Assembly (NCBI RefSeq): GCF_900240945.1
Contig: NZ_OESG01000012.1
Location: forward strand, 248,001-312,000
DNA from: Mycobacterium sp. 3519A
GTDB lineage: Bacteria > Actinomycetota > Actinomycetes > Mycobacteriales > Mycobacteriaceae
Direction of reading: 5' to 3'
Length of the DNA stretch: 64,000 nucleotides
In this document: positions 51,783-60,820 of the stretch, piece after piece
How positions within the stretch are numbered: the first letter of the stretch is position 1
How the letters are laid out: the number at the start of each line of letters is the position of its first letter
The notes under the pieces: generated by a model
Database searches by the model: none
The model's input: only the letters and a program-made list of their open reading frames with translations
Told to the model about the DNA's origin: nothing
Program-made: the position numbers and the translations under genes

Positions 51783-53476
51783 CGACCGACTGGCAGCAGA
51801 TCCTCGAGCGGCACAGCTTCCTGGAGGGCGACGCTCTCGAACGCGCGACTGCGCTATTGGATCCGGGCAGCGCCCGGGTGTTGTGCGGCCCGTTCGACCG
51901 TCTCGAATCACCGTGGCTGGAACCGCAGGGCATCGTGCCGCAGGCCGACGACGGCGTGGTCGTCGCGTTGGGGACTCTCGGCGGGCAGCCTGCGGTGATC
52001 GCCTCCATCGAGCAGCGCTTCCAGGGTGGCGGCACGGGCGAGGTGTCGGGCGCGAAGATCAGCCAGGCTCTGCGACTGGCGGCCGACGACAGTCGGGCGG
52101 GCACCCCGACGGCGGCCGTGCTGCTGTTCGAGACCGGCGGGGTGCGGCTGCAAGAGGCCAACCTCGGCTTGAACGCGGTCGCCGAAATCTGTTCGGCGGT
52201 CTTGGATCTGCGGCCGCTGGCGCCGGTGGTCGGATTGATCTCCGGTGAGGTCGGTTCGTTCGGAGGGATGAGCATCGCCGCCGGGTTGTGCACCCGCCTG
52301 GTGATCACCCCGCAGGGCAGGATCGGGCTCAACGGCCCCGCCGTCATCGAGCAGGAGGCGGGGATCGACGAATTCGATTCGGGCGACCGCGCCCTGATAT
52401 GGAGCATCGACGGCGGCGAACAACGCGCGGCGACCGGGTTGGCCGACACGCTGGTCGCCGACGACAGCGACCTGATCCGCGCCGCCGTGCTGGACGCCGT
52501 CGCGGCCGGCCCGCTTCCGGCAGGCAGCCACCGCAGCGAGCGTCTCGACGCCCTCGGGTCGCGGTTGGCCGGTATCGATCCCCGCAATCCGCCTGCGCCG
52601 CAGGATCTTCGGCAGTTGTGGGGATCAGCCTTCGAGGTCACTGAGTCGTTGCAGCCCGCAGCACCCCGCACGGCGACCGGGTCCACCAGTCGCGGCCGTC
52701 GCTGGCTGGCCGCGTTGGCCGGCACCGAACCCGTCGCCGTCATCCCGTCGGTCGTCAGGGCCGACACCGCAACCGCCACCTACCTGGCGGTGGTCCCCGA
52801 TCCGCAGAACCCGTTCCACCGCGCGCGCAACGGTGAAGTCGGGCTGACCGAATCCTGGGCACTGGCAACGGCAGTCCAAAGCGTCATCGCCGCGGACACC
52901 GAGCGCGCCATCGTCGCCGTCGTCGACCTGCCCAGCCAGGCGTACGGCCGCATCGAGGAGATGGCGGGCCTGCACCACGCCATCGCCACGGCCGTCGACG
53001 CCTATCACCGCGCCCGCAACGCCGGTCACCCGATCGTCGCGATCGTGGTCGGACACGCGCTGTCGGGCGGCTTCCTCGCCCACGGTCTGCAGGCGCAGCA
53101 GATCCTCGCGCTCGACGATCCGGGCGTCGAAATCCACGCGATGCACAAGTCCGCCGCCGCCAGGATCACCTTGCGCACCGTCGACGAACTCGACGAGTTG
53201 GCGAAAACCATTGTGCCGCTGAGCTACAACGTCAGCGACTGGGCCCAGCTCGGGCTGTGCGACGGCCTGCTGACGGTGTCCGACGCCGACGATCCGACCA
53301 CGGCCGACATCGAGGCGGTGCGCCGGGCCGTCGACGCCGCGATCGACGCCGCCCGCAGCGGCCCGCGTGACCTGTCGAACCGTCTGGATTCGCCGGGTGC
53401 GCTGACCAACCGCAAGGCGTCGAGAGCGATCCGCGACGCGATGTCCGCGCAATGGCACCGGAGCCCACGGCCATGA
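51779..53476 (+). CDS. mdcDE: Fused malonate decarboxylase beta-gamma subunits (MdcD-MdcE)
   Basis: 565 aa in one uninterrupted frame from GTG 51779. Residues about 1-285 are MdcD (ALGTLGGQPAVIASIEQRFQGGGTGEVSG, VGLISGEVGSFGGMSIAAGL, RIGLNGPAVIEQEAG). After a short linker around residues 290-310, MdcE-like sequence follows (WLAALAGTEPVAVIPSVVRAD, VVDLPSQAYGRIEEMAG, VVGHALSGGFLAHGLQAQQI). Both carry the carboxyltransferase crotonase-like fold and together release CO2 from malonyl-ACP. In the Pseudomonas/Klebsiella layout these are separate genes. The fusion was read directly from the frame. Confidence 0.9.
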   Translation: MTTDWQQILERHSFLEGDALERATALLDPGSARVLCGPFDRLESPWLEPQGIVPQADDGVVVALGTLGGQPAVIASIEQRFQGGGTGEVSGAKISQALRLAADDSRAGTPTAAVLLFETGGVRLQEANLGLNAVAEICSAVLDLRPLAPVVGLISGEVGSFGGMSIAAGLCTRLVITPQGRIGLNGPAVIEQEAGIDEFDSGDRALIWSIDGGEQRAATGLADTLVADDSDLIRAAVLDAVAAGPLPAGSHRSERLDALGSRLAGIDPRNPPAPQDLRQLWGSAFEVTESLQPAAPRTATGSTSRGRRWLAALAGTEPVAVIPSVVRADTATATYLAVVPDPQNPFHRARNGEVGLTESWALATAVQSVIAADTERAIVAVVDLPSQAYGRIEEMAGLHHAIATAVDAYHRARNAGHPIVAIVVGHALSGGFLAHGLQAQQILALDDPGVEIHAMHKSAAARITLRTVDELDELAKTIVPLSYNVSDWAQLGLCDGLLTVSDADDPTTADIEAVRRAVDAAIDAARSGPRDLSNRLDSPGALTNRKASRAIRDAMSAQWHRSPRP

Positions 53477-54081
53477 CGGCTCCGCGGCCCCACGACCTAC
53501 TGCGCATCACCTCGGCGGCGCAGTTGAGTCGGACGGGTCCGCACTGGGTGAAGTCCGCACTACACGCCGCGCCGTGGGTGGTGGTGCGCCGGGCCCGATG
53601 CGCTGCGGGGTATTTGCCGGTGGGGGTCCGCGGGCATGGCCGCGCACGCCGCCACGCAACATTCATCGAATCCTCCTGCATCGCAGAGGTGCTTCGCCCT
53701 ACTGACCTCGTCGGCCGCATCGACGAACTGCCCGACGTCGCCGTCAAACACGCCCTCGCGGAGGTCACCGCGCTGCTCGCGCCGACCGGAATGCGCTGGG
53801 GACCTGGCGGCAGCGTCGGATTCACCTTGGCGACAAGGATTTGCGCGGTGACACGCAGCAGCGACCTCGACGTGGTCTTGACCGTGGACGAGGTGCCGCC
53901 CCTCGCGATGCTCGCCGAAATGAGGGAATCGTTTCGCAGGCTGCCCGCGCGGGTGGACTGCCAACTGGATCTACCGATCGGCGGAGTCGCACTCGACGAT
54001 TTGCTCGGCCCCGCCGGGGTGGTGCTGGTGCGCACTGCCGACGGACCGGTACTGCAAAACCTTTGCCGGGAGGCATCGTGA
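53473..54081 (+). CDS. mdcG: Holo-ACP synthase for malonate decarboxylase
   Basis: 202 aa from ATG 53473 (ATGA overlap with the fused mdcDE). MdcG features LPVGVRGHGRARRHATF and SSDLDVVLTVDE, which form the nucleotidyltransferase-like active site. It attaches the phosphoribosyl-dephospho-CoA group to the MdcC serine. Confidence 0.92.
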   Translation: MTAPRPHDLLRITSAAQLSRTGPHWVKSALHAAPWVVVRRARCAAGYLPVGVRGHGRARRHATFIESSCIAEVLRPTDLVGRIDELPDVAVKHALAEVTALLAPTGMRWGPGGSVGFTLATRICAVTRSSDLDVVLTVDEVPPLAMLAEMRESFRRLPARVDCQLDLPIGGVALDDLLGPAGVVLVRTADGPVLQNLCREAS

Positions 54082-55049
54082 TCGCGTTCCTGTACCCGGG
54101 CCAGGGCGCCCAGCAGGCGGGCATGTTGGCCGCGCTGCCGGACAGCCCAGCGGCCCGAAGCACGCTCGACGAAGCGACAGCGCTCGTCGGGTCGATCCGC
54201 GACCTGGACACCGCCGAGGCGTTGGCGTCCACCACGAACGCGCAACTGGCGCTGTTGATCTGCGGGGTGGCGACAGCACGAACGCTGACCGACGACCACG
54301 GCGTGCGCCCCGATGTGGTGGCCGGGCACTCGGCCGGGGCGTTCGCCGCCGCGGTCGGGGCCGGGGTGCTCACGTTCGCCGAAGCGGTTGCCGCCGTGCG
54401 TGTTCGGGGCGACGCCATGGCGCAGGCCTGCGAAGCCGGGCAGTGGGGGATGGCCGCCCTCACCGGCTTGCGGTTGCGGGCGGTCCGCGACCTGGTCGAC
54501 TCGCAAACCGACCCGTTGTGGATCGCCAACATCAACGCCGTCGACCAAGTGGTGCTCGGCGGCACCGTCGCCGCGTTGGACAGCGCCAGGCAGGCCGCCC
54601 AGCGCGCAGGCGCCCGCCGGTTCGAGATGCTCGACGTCGCCGTCGCGTCACACGGCCCGATTCAATCCGACACCGCACACGCGGTGACACAACAACTTTC
54701 GACAACCCCACGCAGAGAGCTGTGCGCGGCGTACATGACGAACGTCGGCGCGCGCAGGATTCGGCACGATGCGGCCGCCGTGCTCGACGACCTCGCCGCG
54801 GCCGTGATGCATCCGGTGCGCTGGTTCGACATCGTCCGCATGCTGCCGGAACTCGGTGTCGTCGCGACCGTCGAGATGCCGCCGGGCGACGTGTTGAGTC
54901 GCCTTGTCACCGCGACGACGTCGGCATTGCACGTCTTCAGCGTGACCGAGAGCGGCGTCGGCCCGATCAGCGCGCGGTTGCGGTCACCGCTGTTCGGTGT
55001 GGTCCCACAACCCCAGCATGGTGTCGAGGATCTCCTCGGCCCGACCTAA
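54078..55049 (+). CDS. mdcH: Malonyl-CoA:ACP transacylase of malonate decarboxylase
   Basis: 323 aa from GTG 54078 (GTGA overlap). FabD-like fold: FLYPGQGAQQAGML, nucleophile Ser85 in VVAGHSAGAFAAA and the catalytic-His region VAVASHGPIQS. MdcH loads the malonyl group onto MdcC to start the cycle. The last 66 bp overlap the convergent alpha/beta hydrolase gene. Confidence 0.93.
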   Translation: MIAFLYPGQGAQQAGMLAALPDSPAARSTLDEATALVGSIRDLDTAEALASTTNAQLALLICGVATARTLTDDHGVRPDVVAGHSAGAFAAAVGAGVLTFAEAVAAVRVRGDAMAQACEAGQWGMAALTGLRLRAVRDLVDSQTDPLWIANINAVDQVVLGGTVAALDSARQAAQRAGARRFEMLDVAVASHGPIQSDTAHAVTQQLSTTPRRELCAAYMTNVGARRIRHDAAAVLDDLAAAVMHPVRWFDIVRMLPELGVVATVEMPPGDVLSRLVTATTSALHVFSVTESGVGPISARLRSPLFGVVPQPQHGVEDLLGPT

Positions 55050-55898
55050 GCCGGCCAGGTGGCTTTCGCCGGGCAGGTGAGTCAACTGCGCATCGGGCAG
55101 CCGCGACACCACATGCTGGCCGTGCTCGAACGGAACGATGTGGTCGCGGTCGCCGTGCCACCAACGAATCGGCACCTTCACCTCGTCGAGCCGGAAGCCC
55201 CAGTCCCTGGCGAACACCACGACGTCGGCGAACGGCGCCGCGAGTTGTTTGCGACTGCCGTTGAGCAGGTCGTCGAGGAACATCGCCTTGAACTCGGGCC
55301 GGACCAACAGCTGACGGTCGGCCTCGGGCGAGACGCTGGCGTACGCGTACAGCGCAGGTTCGGCAACCGGCCGGATCAACCGGATCAACGTGCTGGCGGC
55401 CAACCGAAGCGGCGCCCCCGCGATCCGGACCACCGGTGCGGCCGCCGAAATCAACGTCGAGATGCCGCCGCTGACCGCATCCGTCCCCCGCACCGGGGCC
55501 ACCCCGCCGAGCACACCGGCGGCCACCACGCGCTCGGGCATCGCGGCGGCGCAGGCCAGCGTGTACGGCCCGCCGCCGGACAGGCCGATGACCTCGAACT
55601 TGTCGATGCCCAGCGTGTCGGCGATGGTCCGAAGGTCCTCGGCGAACGCGAAGACCGTGTCGTACTGGAACGGGGTCGACGAGCCGATGCCCGGTCGGTC
55701 GACGCCGATCAGCCGGATCCGCCGCTGTTCGGCGTAGACGCGGGCCTCCATCGGGATCTGCCTGCGGGCGCCCGGCGTGCCGTGCAGCCAGAACACCGCG
55801 CGGCCCTGAGGGTCGCCGAACTCGGCGAACCCGATCTGGCGATCATCACCGACGGCGATGGTGCCTTCCAGCTTCGGGCGGGCGATTGCGACAGCCAT
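54984..55898 (-). CDS. Alpha/beta hydrolase
   Basis: 304 aa. FWLHGTPGARRQIP (oxyanion region), nucleophile elbow IGLSGGGPYTL, Asp in GDRDHIVP and His in GESHLAGLG form a normal triad. The family includes epoxide hydrolases and bromoperoxidase-like esterases. The substrate is unknown. Its 3' end overlaps mdcH. Confidence 0.9.
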   Translation of the reverse strand: MAVAIARPKLEGTIAVGDDRQIGFAEFGDPQGRAVFWLHGTPGARRQIPMEARVYAEQRRIRLIGVDRPGIGSSTPFQYDTVFAFAEDLRTIADTLGIDKFEVIGLSGGGPYTLACAAAMPERVVAAGVLGGVAPVRGTDAVSGGISTLISAAAPVVRIAGAPLRLAASTLIRLIRPVAEPALYAYASVSPEADRQLLVRPEFKAMFLDDLLNGSRKQLAAPFADVVVFARDWGFRLDEVKVPIRWWHGDRDHIVPFEHGQHVVSRLPDAQLTHLPGESHLAGLGRAEEILDTMLGLWDHTEQR

Positions 55899-55913
55899 GG
55901 CATGAGTGTCTCA

Positions 55914-56762
55914 TCACGCCGATCGGAACAGATACGAGCCCACTGTCGTGACCCGACCGCCCAACCCCTCGTCGTACAACACCGTACGGACGGCGACGGT
56001 GCCGTCGGCGCCGGTCATCGGCTCGGTTTCGACGCGAAACGGGCCTGCCTTGCCACGCGCCATGAACATCACGTGCGACGAGACGCCCTGAATCCGGTCG
56101 GTGCCCGCGAGGGCGGCCGCGGCCTCGATCGCGGCGGTTTCGAGAATGACGAACTGCGGGCCGATGTGCAGGGCGGCGTCGGGGGAGGCGACCTCGACGG
56201 CCAGTTCAGGCAGCGCCCAGCGGCCATCGGGCCTGCGCTGCCCGCCGAACACCTGCCACAGCGGCGGCAGATCCGGTGAGTCGACGACCTCCAGCGGGTT
56301 GGCCTCCATTCGCTGCAAACCCTCGGGCGGGACGCCGATACTGATGCCCTGACCCTGGGTCAACGCGAGCACCCGATCGGGGTGGTCGGCGTCGACGATC
56401 TTCGATCGGCTGTAGCCCATCTGTCGACCGCGTTTGAGTTCCTCGGACACCATCTCGATGCGTCTGACGTCGCGGCCGGGGTCGAGGATCTGGCAGGAAT
56501 GGATGACGGGATTGGGCACGGCCTCGAGATCGGACATGTGCCCGCCTTCGGGCGAGGCGATGCCCAACACGGCCAGCAGCAGACCACCCGCACCGTTGCG
56601 CATGTCGCGCCGGACGGTGACGGTGTTGTCCTCCGGGCCGAGATCCATCTGCGCGTAGCTGCGGCCGATGTAGCGGTAGCTCAGCAGCCCGCCCCAGCGC
56701 CTGCGCAGTTCCTCCGCGTAGGCCTCGGGGGAATCGGTCAGCTCACGGATGTCGCGCACCAT
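55914..56762 (-). CDS. Hotdog-fold domain protein (probable double-hotdog thioesterase)
   Basis: 282 aa soluble protein with two similar halves, the second ending PFRVETEPMTGADGTVAVRTVLYDEGLGG, which resembles hotdog thioesterases. I base the call on that pattern and the length only, so it is tentative. It lies 15 bp upstream of the alpha/beta hydrolase and downstream of the amidase, probably one minus-strand unit. Confidence 0.65.
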   Translation of the reverse strand: MVRDIRELTDSPEAYAEELRRRWGGLLSYRYIGRSYAQMDLGPEDNTVTVRRDMRNGAGGLLLAVLGIASPEGGHMSDLEAVPNPVIHSCQILDPGRDVRRIEMVSEELKRGRQMGYSRSKIVDADHPDRVLALTQGQGISIGVPPEGLQRMEANPLEVVDSPDLPPLWQVFGGQRRPDGRWALPELAVEVASPDAALHIGPQFVILETAAIEAAAALAGTDRIQGVSSHVMFMARGKAGPFRVETEPMTGADGTVAVRTVLYDEGLGGRVTTVGSYLFRSA

Positions 56763-56771
56763 GCCGCGACA

Positions 56772-58199
56772 TTACATACTGGGCCGCCGTTGTAACCATG
56801 GCATCGCGTTCTCGAGTTGCGCGGCGAGTTGCAGCAGGATGGTCTCGTCGGGCGCCATCAGCTGAACCCCGATCGGCAGGCCGTCGGCGGTGACGCCCAA
56901 CGGCAGCGAGATCGCCGCCCAGCCAGTGACATTGGCCAGCGACGTCCAACCGGTAGTGGCGAACTCGACGTCGAAGAACGCCCGCGTCGTGCCGCGCGGT
57001 CGATCCAAAAGCTGGTACGGCGGTGGCGGCGTCAGCAGCGTGGGCACCAGCAACACGTCGTATCCGGTCATTCCCGTCACGAACCGGCGCGTCTGCGCGT
57101 GCACCGCACCGATCGCCTCCGCGTACGCCAGGCCGGTCGTCGTGAATCCTTCGCGCACCATCACCCAGGTGCTCGGCTCGAATTCGTCCTCGTGCGGTTC
57201 CCGCCCGAGGTGCGCCGTCGCCAATGCGTGCAATTGCGCGTTGCTGACGTTGTGCAGGACGGCGATCGCGTCGGCGACGGCGTCCGCGTCGATGGTGGGC
57301 GCACCCGAATCCACGACATGACCGAGACCCTCGAGGGCGGCGCCCGCCTGCTCGACGGCGGCGACGACCTGCGGGTCGGTGGCGGGTCCCGGAAACGGTG
57401 ACGAGGTCGCCAGCAGGATCCGCGTCGCCGGTGGCTGCTGCGTAATCGCTTGCAGGAAGGGCACATTTGGAGGCGGAGCGGTGTACGGGTCGCCCGGCGC
57501 GGAGCCGGCGACGGCGTCGAGGAGTGCGGCACTGTCGCGTACGGTCCTGGTCAACGCGTGCTCGTTGACCAGACCCTCCAGGCCGTGGCCCGCGCCCGGC
57601 GCGAACGAGGTGCGGGCGCGGCGGGGTTTGAGGCCGACCAGGCCGCAACACGATGCGGGCACGCGGATCGATCCGGTGCCGTCGCCGCCCGACGCCGCGG
57701 GCACCACGCCCGCCGCCACCGCCGCGGCCGAACCGCCGCTGGATCCGCCCGGCGTGATCGACGGCGACCACGGGTTCACCGTCGGGCCGAACAGTGAGGG
57801 CTCGGTCGTGCAGTGGTTGCCCCATTCCGGGGTGTTGGTCTTGCCGAACACCACGAGACCCGCAGCCAGGTAGCGATCGACGATCCAGGCGGATTCGGCG
57901 GCGACGTGCGTGCGCAGGGCGCGGGACCCCATCGCTTCCGGCGCGCCTGCGAGTGAGGCGCCAAGGTCCTTGAGCAGAAACGGAACTCCCGCGAGCGGAC
58001 CCGTGGCGGTCAACGTCGCGGCTTGCTGACGACCGCGATCGAAAAGGTCCGCGATGACGGCGTTCAGGGAGCGGGTGGCCTCGACGCGGAGGATGGCCGC
58101 CTCGAGCAGTTCCGTGGCCGTCAATTCGCCAGAGGCGACCAATTCGGCCTGGCCGACGGCATCGACGTCGGCGAGCGCGAAAGCATCTGTGGTGTCCAT
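56772..58199 (-). CDS. Amidase signature family enzyme
   Basis: 475 aa from ATG 58199 (GTG 58205 alternative). Ser-Ser-Lys triad: Lys in PFLLKDLGA, Ser pair in [17 protein letters not shown] and [12 protein letters not shown]. The enzymes cleave amides, and substrates range from small amides to 6-aminohexanoate dimers and Glu-tRNA(Gln) precursors. No GatB or GatC neighbour, so a metabolic amidase. Confidence 0.93.
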   Translation of the reverse strand: MDTTDAFALADVDAVGQAELVASGELTATELLEAAILRVEATRSLNAVIADLFDRGRQQAATLTATGPLAGVPFLLKDLGASLAGAPEAMGSRALRTHVAAESAWIVDRYLAAGLVVFGKTNTPEWGNHCTTEPSLFGPTVNPWSPSITPGGSSGGSAAAVAAGVVPAASGGDGTGSIRVPASCCGLVGLKPRRARTSFAPGAGHGLEGLVNEHALTRTVRDSAALLDAVAGSAPGDPYTAPPPNVPFLQAITQQPPATRILLATSSPFPGPATDPQVVAAVEQAGAALEGLGHVVDSGAPTIDADAVADAIAVLHNVSNAQLHALATAHLGREPHEDEFEPSTWVMVREGFTTTGLAYAEAIGAVHAQTRRFVTGMTGYDVLLVPTLLTPPPPYQLLDRPRGTTRAFFDVEFATTGWTSLANVTGWAAISLPLGVTADGLPIGVQLMAPDETILLQLAAQLENAMPWLQRRPSM

Positions 58200-58251
58200 T
58201 GGCACGGATCATTCAGCGCACCGCATCGCGCGGCAACTCGAACGCGGTGCG

Positions 58252-58452
58252 ATGTCTGTTCGGGCGAAATTCTTCGGCACCCGCGGCTTGGTCAAGGTCC
58301 GCGGCACTGTCGACGGTCAGCCGTTCGTCAGCTCGTTCATGGCGCTTGGCGACGGCAGGCCCAAGCTGCCTGTGAAGAGTGATTTGCGCCGGTGGATAGG
58401 AAAAGAGGCAGGGGACGAGGTGACGGTGCCCCTGGAGGAGCGCATCCGCTGA
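58252..58452 (+). CDS. DUF1905 domain protein (short form)
   Basis: 66 aa. [20 protein letters not shown], then [15 protein letters not shown], is the DUF1905 core, a small beta-rich domain of unknown role. It lacks the usual first strands, so it may be short by design or truncated. It is divergent from the amidase gene by 52 bp. Confidence 0.65.
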   Translation: MSVRAKFFGTRGLVKVRGTVDGQPFVSSFMALGDGRPKLPVKSDLRRWIGKEAGDEVTVPLEERIR

Positions 58453-58461
58453 TCTGTCGTG

Positions 58462-58713
58462 TCAGAGAATGGGGCGGCGGGGTGATCTACCCATCTCGTA
58501 GCCGGTGGGGAAGGACATCTCGATGACCCGGAGCTGGTCGTTGGCTTTGGATTCCAGCTCCAGCACGACGCAGCCGCCGCCGAGGACTTTGGATTCCAAA
58601 ACGATGTAGTGCGCGCCGCCACCGTTGACGTCGGTGACGTGTTCCCCCGAGCGCAGCGCCTCTACGGGCACAAGCTCGGGGGCTTGCAAATGGTGTGGTT
58701 CCACCTTGGCCAC
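58462..58713 (-). CDS. Small hypothetical protein
   Basis: 83 aa from GTG 58713. The tail HVTDVNGGGAHYIVLESKVLGGGCVVLELESKANDQ suggests an ordered beta-rich domain. It ends 9 bp after the convergent DUF1905 gene. The start is uncertain because the frame stays open further upstream. Confidence 0.5.
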   Translation of the reverse strand: MAKVEPHHLQAPELVPVEALRSGEHVTDVNGGGAHYIVLESKVLGGGCVVLELESKANDQLRVIEMSFPTGYEMGRSPRRPIL

Positions 58714-58760
58714 CGTAGGCGAATCGGCGACGCCGGTGGGCGGGTTTCGACCGACCCGGC

Positions 58761-59129
58761 TCAGCCGCCGACGGCGATCGAGTAGCCGACACCGCCAAGC
58801 GCCACCGCCACCCCGCACAACAGCAGTGTTGCGAACGCAAACGGCCAGCCGGGTTTGCGCCGATACAGCTGGACCACGGTGATCACCAACCCGGCCACGC
58901 CGATGCCGAATGCGGCCAGCAATGCTGTGCCGACGGCGGTGACGGCACCGTCGATGCTGCAGGTTTCCGGCGGGCAGTGGTCCAGAAAGGCGAGCAGGAA
59001 CAACCCCATGACCGCCGCGACCGCCCCGAACGCCACCGTGAGAACGAGGACGACGATCGAAATGGACAAGTCGGCGGCGGAGATCGGCGGCTTCGGCGCC
59101 GGTGGCGGCGGATAACCGGGATACGCCAT
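58761..59129 (-). CDS. Small proline-tailed membrane protein
   Basis: 122 aa. Short Pro/Lys-rich N-terminus (MAYPGYPPPPAPKPP) then about three hydrophobic helices with a small Cys-containing loop (DHCPPETCSIDG). Common form in mycobacterial genomes, unknown role. It is divergent from the fadD gene. Confidence 0.75.
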   Translation of the reverse strand: MAYPGYPPPPAPKPPISAADLSISIVVLVLTVAFGAVAAVMGLFLLAFLDHCPPETCSIDGAVTAVGTALLAAFGIGVAGLVITVVQLYRRKPGWPFAFATLLLCGVAVALGGVGYSIAVGG

Positions 59130-59188
59130 GTCACGGATGCTAATGGGTACTGCCTGCCATGATGGGGCAGGCGACCATGGGGGTGGAC

Positions 59189-60820
59189 ATGCAGAGCACG
59201 ATGCAGGATTTCCCGCTGACCGTGACGGGCATTCTCCGGCACGGCACGAGCTGGCACTCGAACCGGCGCGTCACCACCGCCACCGGTGACGGGTACCGCG
59301 ACGCCAGCTACGGCGAGTTCGGAACGCGGGTGGCGCAACTCGCACACGGGCTGCGGCAACTCGGCGTCGCCGACGGGGATCGCGTCGCGACATTCATGTG
59401 GAACAACCAGGAACACCTCGAAACCTACTTCGCCGCACCGTGCATGGGCGCGGTACTGCACACACTGAACATCCGGCTGGCCGGTGAGCAGATCGCCTTC
59501 ATCGCCAACCAGGCAGAAGACCGCGTCGTGGTGGTGAACATGTCGCTGGCGCCGCTACTTGCCGATGTGCTGCCGCAGCTGACCTCGGTGCAGACCGTGA
59601 TCGCGGTCGGCGACGGCGACCTGGCGCCGCTGACCGTGTCCGGTAAGGACGTGATTCGCTACGACGATCTGCTCGACGGCCAGCCACTGGAGTTCGGCTG
59701 GCCCGATCTCGACGAAAGATGCGCCGCCGCAATGTGTTACACGAGCGGCACCACCGGAAATCCGAAGGGCGTGGTGTACAGCCACCGCTCCAGTTACCTG
59801 CATTCGATGTCGGTGTGCACCGCCAACGGCCTCGGCCTGCGCGACGGCGACCGCGTCCTTCCGGTCGTGCCGATGTTCCACGCGAACGCATGGGGTCAGC
59901 CGTATGCGGCGGTGATGGCCGGGTCCGACCTGCTGCTGCCGGACCGCTTTCTGCAGGCCGCACCGCTGGTCGACATGATCGAACAGCGCCGCCCCACCGT
60001 AGCCGCCGCGGTGCCGACCATCTGGAACGATGTGCTGCAATATCTGCACGCCAATCCCGGCCGCGATATCTCGTCGCTGCGGATCGTGGCCTGCGGCGGT
60101 TCGGCTGTCCCCGTCGGGTTGATGAAGGAATACGAGCAGTCCTACGGCGTGCACATCCGGCAGGCCTGGGGCATGACGGAGACCTCGCCGCTGGCAGCGA
60201 TCGCGACACCGCCGCCGGAGGCCACCGAGGCGGACCACTGGACCCTGCGCGCCACCGCGGGCCGGGTGATCAGCGGAGTCGACGTCCGACTCGTCGACGA
60301 CGCCGGATGCGTGCTGCCCAACGACGGTAAGGCCGTGGGCGAGATCGAGATTCGCGGACCGTGGATCACCGGTTCGTACTATCAGAATGCCGATCCCGCG
60401 AAGTTCGACGACGGCTGGCTTCGTACCGGGGACGTCGGCCGTATCGATCCGCAGGGTTTTATCACGCTGACCGATCGCGCCAAGGACGTCATCAAGTCGG
60501 GCGGCGAATGGATTTCGTCGGTCGAATTGGAATTGCTGCTGGCCGACCATCCCGCGGTGCTGGAGGCGGCGGTGGTGGCGGTGCCCGACGACCGGTGGCA
60601 GGAACGACCGTTGGCGGCGGTGGTGGGCAAACAGGATGCTGCGGTCACCGCGCCTGAATTGCGAAAGCATCTCTGCGACAGGGTGGCTCGCTTCTGGCTG
60701 CCGGAGCGCTGGACGTTCATCGACGAAGTGCCGAAGACCGGCGTCGGCAAGTTCGACAAGAAGGTGATCAGGGCCCGCTATGCCGACGGCGGCTTCGACG
60801 TTGTCGAGTGTCGGGACTGA
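59189..60820 (+). CDS. Long-chain fatty acid-CoA ligase (FadD14-like)
   Basis: 543 aa from ATG 59189 (GGGGGTGG upstream). AMP-forming motifs: YTSGTTGNPKGVVYSHRS (P-loop), GMTETSPL, and the GWLRTGDVGRID plus DVIKSGGEWISSVELE pair, with the catalytic Lys near the end in TGVGKFDKK. Length equals the 543 aa I recall for FadD14 (Rv1058). Longer readings from ATG 59159 are possible. It activates a fatty or similar acid for degradation or lipid assembly. Confidence 0.9.
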   Translation: MQSTMQDFPLTVTGILRHGTSWHSNRRVTTATGDGYRDASYGEFGTRVAQLAHGLRQLGVADGDRVATFMWNNQEHLETYFAAPCMGAVLHTLNIRLAGEQIAFIANQAEDRVVVVNMSLAPLLADVLPQLTSVQTVIAVGDGDLAPLTVSGKDVIRYDDLLDGQPLEFGWPDLDERCAAAMCYTSGTTGNPKGVVYSHRSSYLHSMSVCTANGLGLRDGDRVLPVVPMFHANAWGQPYAAVMAGSDLLLPDRFLQAAPLVDMIEQRRPTVAAAVPTIWNDVLQYLHANPGRDISSLRIVACGGSAVPVGLMKEYEQSYGVHIRQAWGMTETSPLAAIATPPPEATEADHWTLRATAGRVISGVDVRLVDDAGCVLPNDGKAVGEIEIRGPWITGSYYQNADPAKFDDGWLRTGDVGRIDPQGFITLTDRAKDVIKSGGEWISSVELELLLADHPAVLEAAVVAVPDDRWQERPLAAVVGKQDAAVTAPELRKHLCDRVARFWLPERWTFIDEVPKTGVGKFDKKVIRARYADGGFDVVECRD

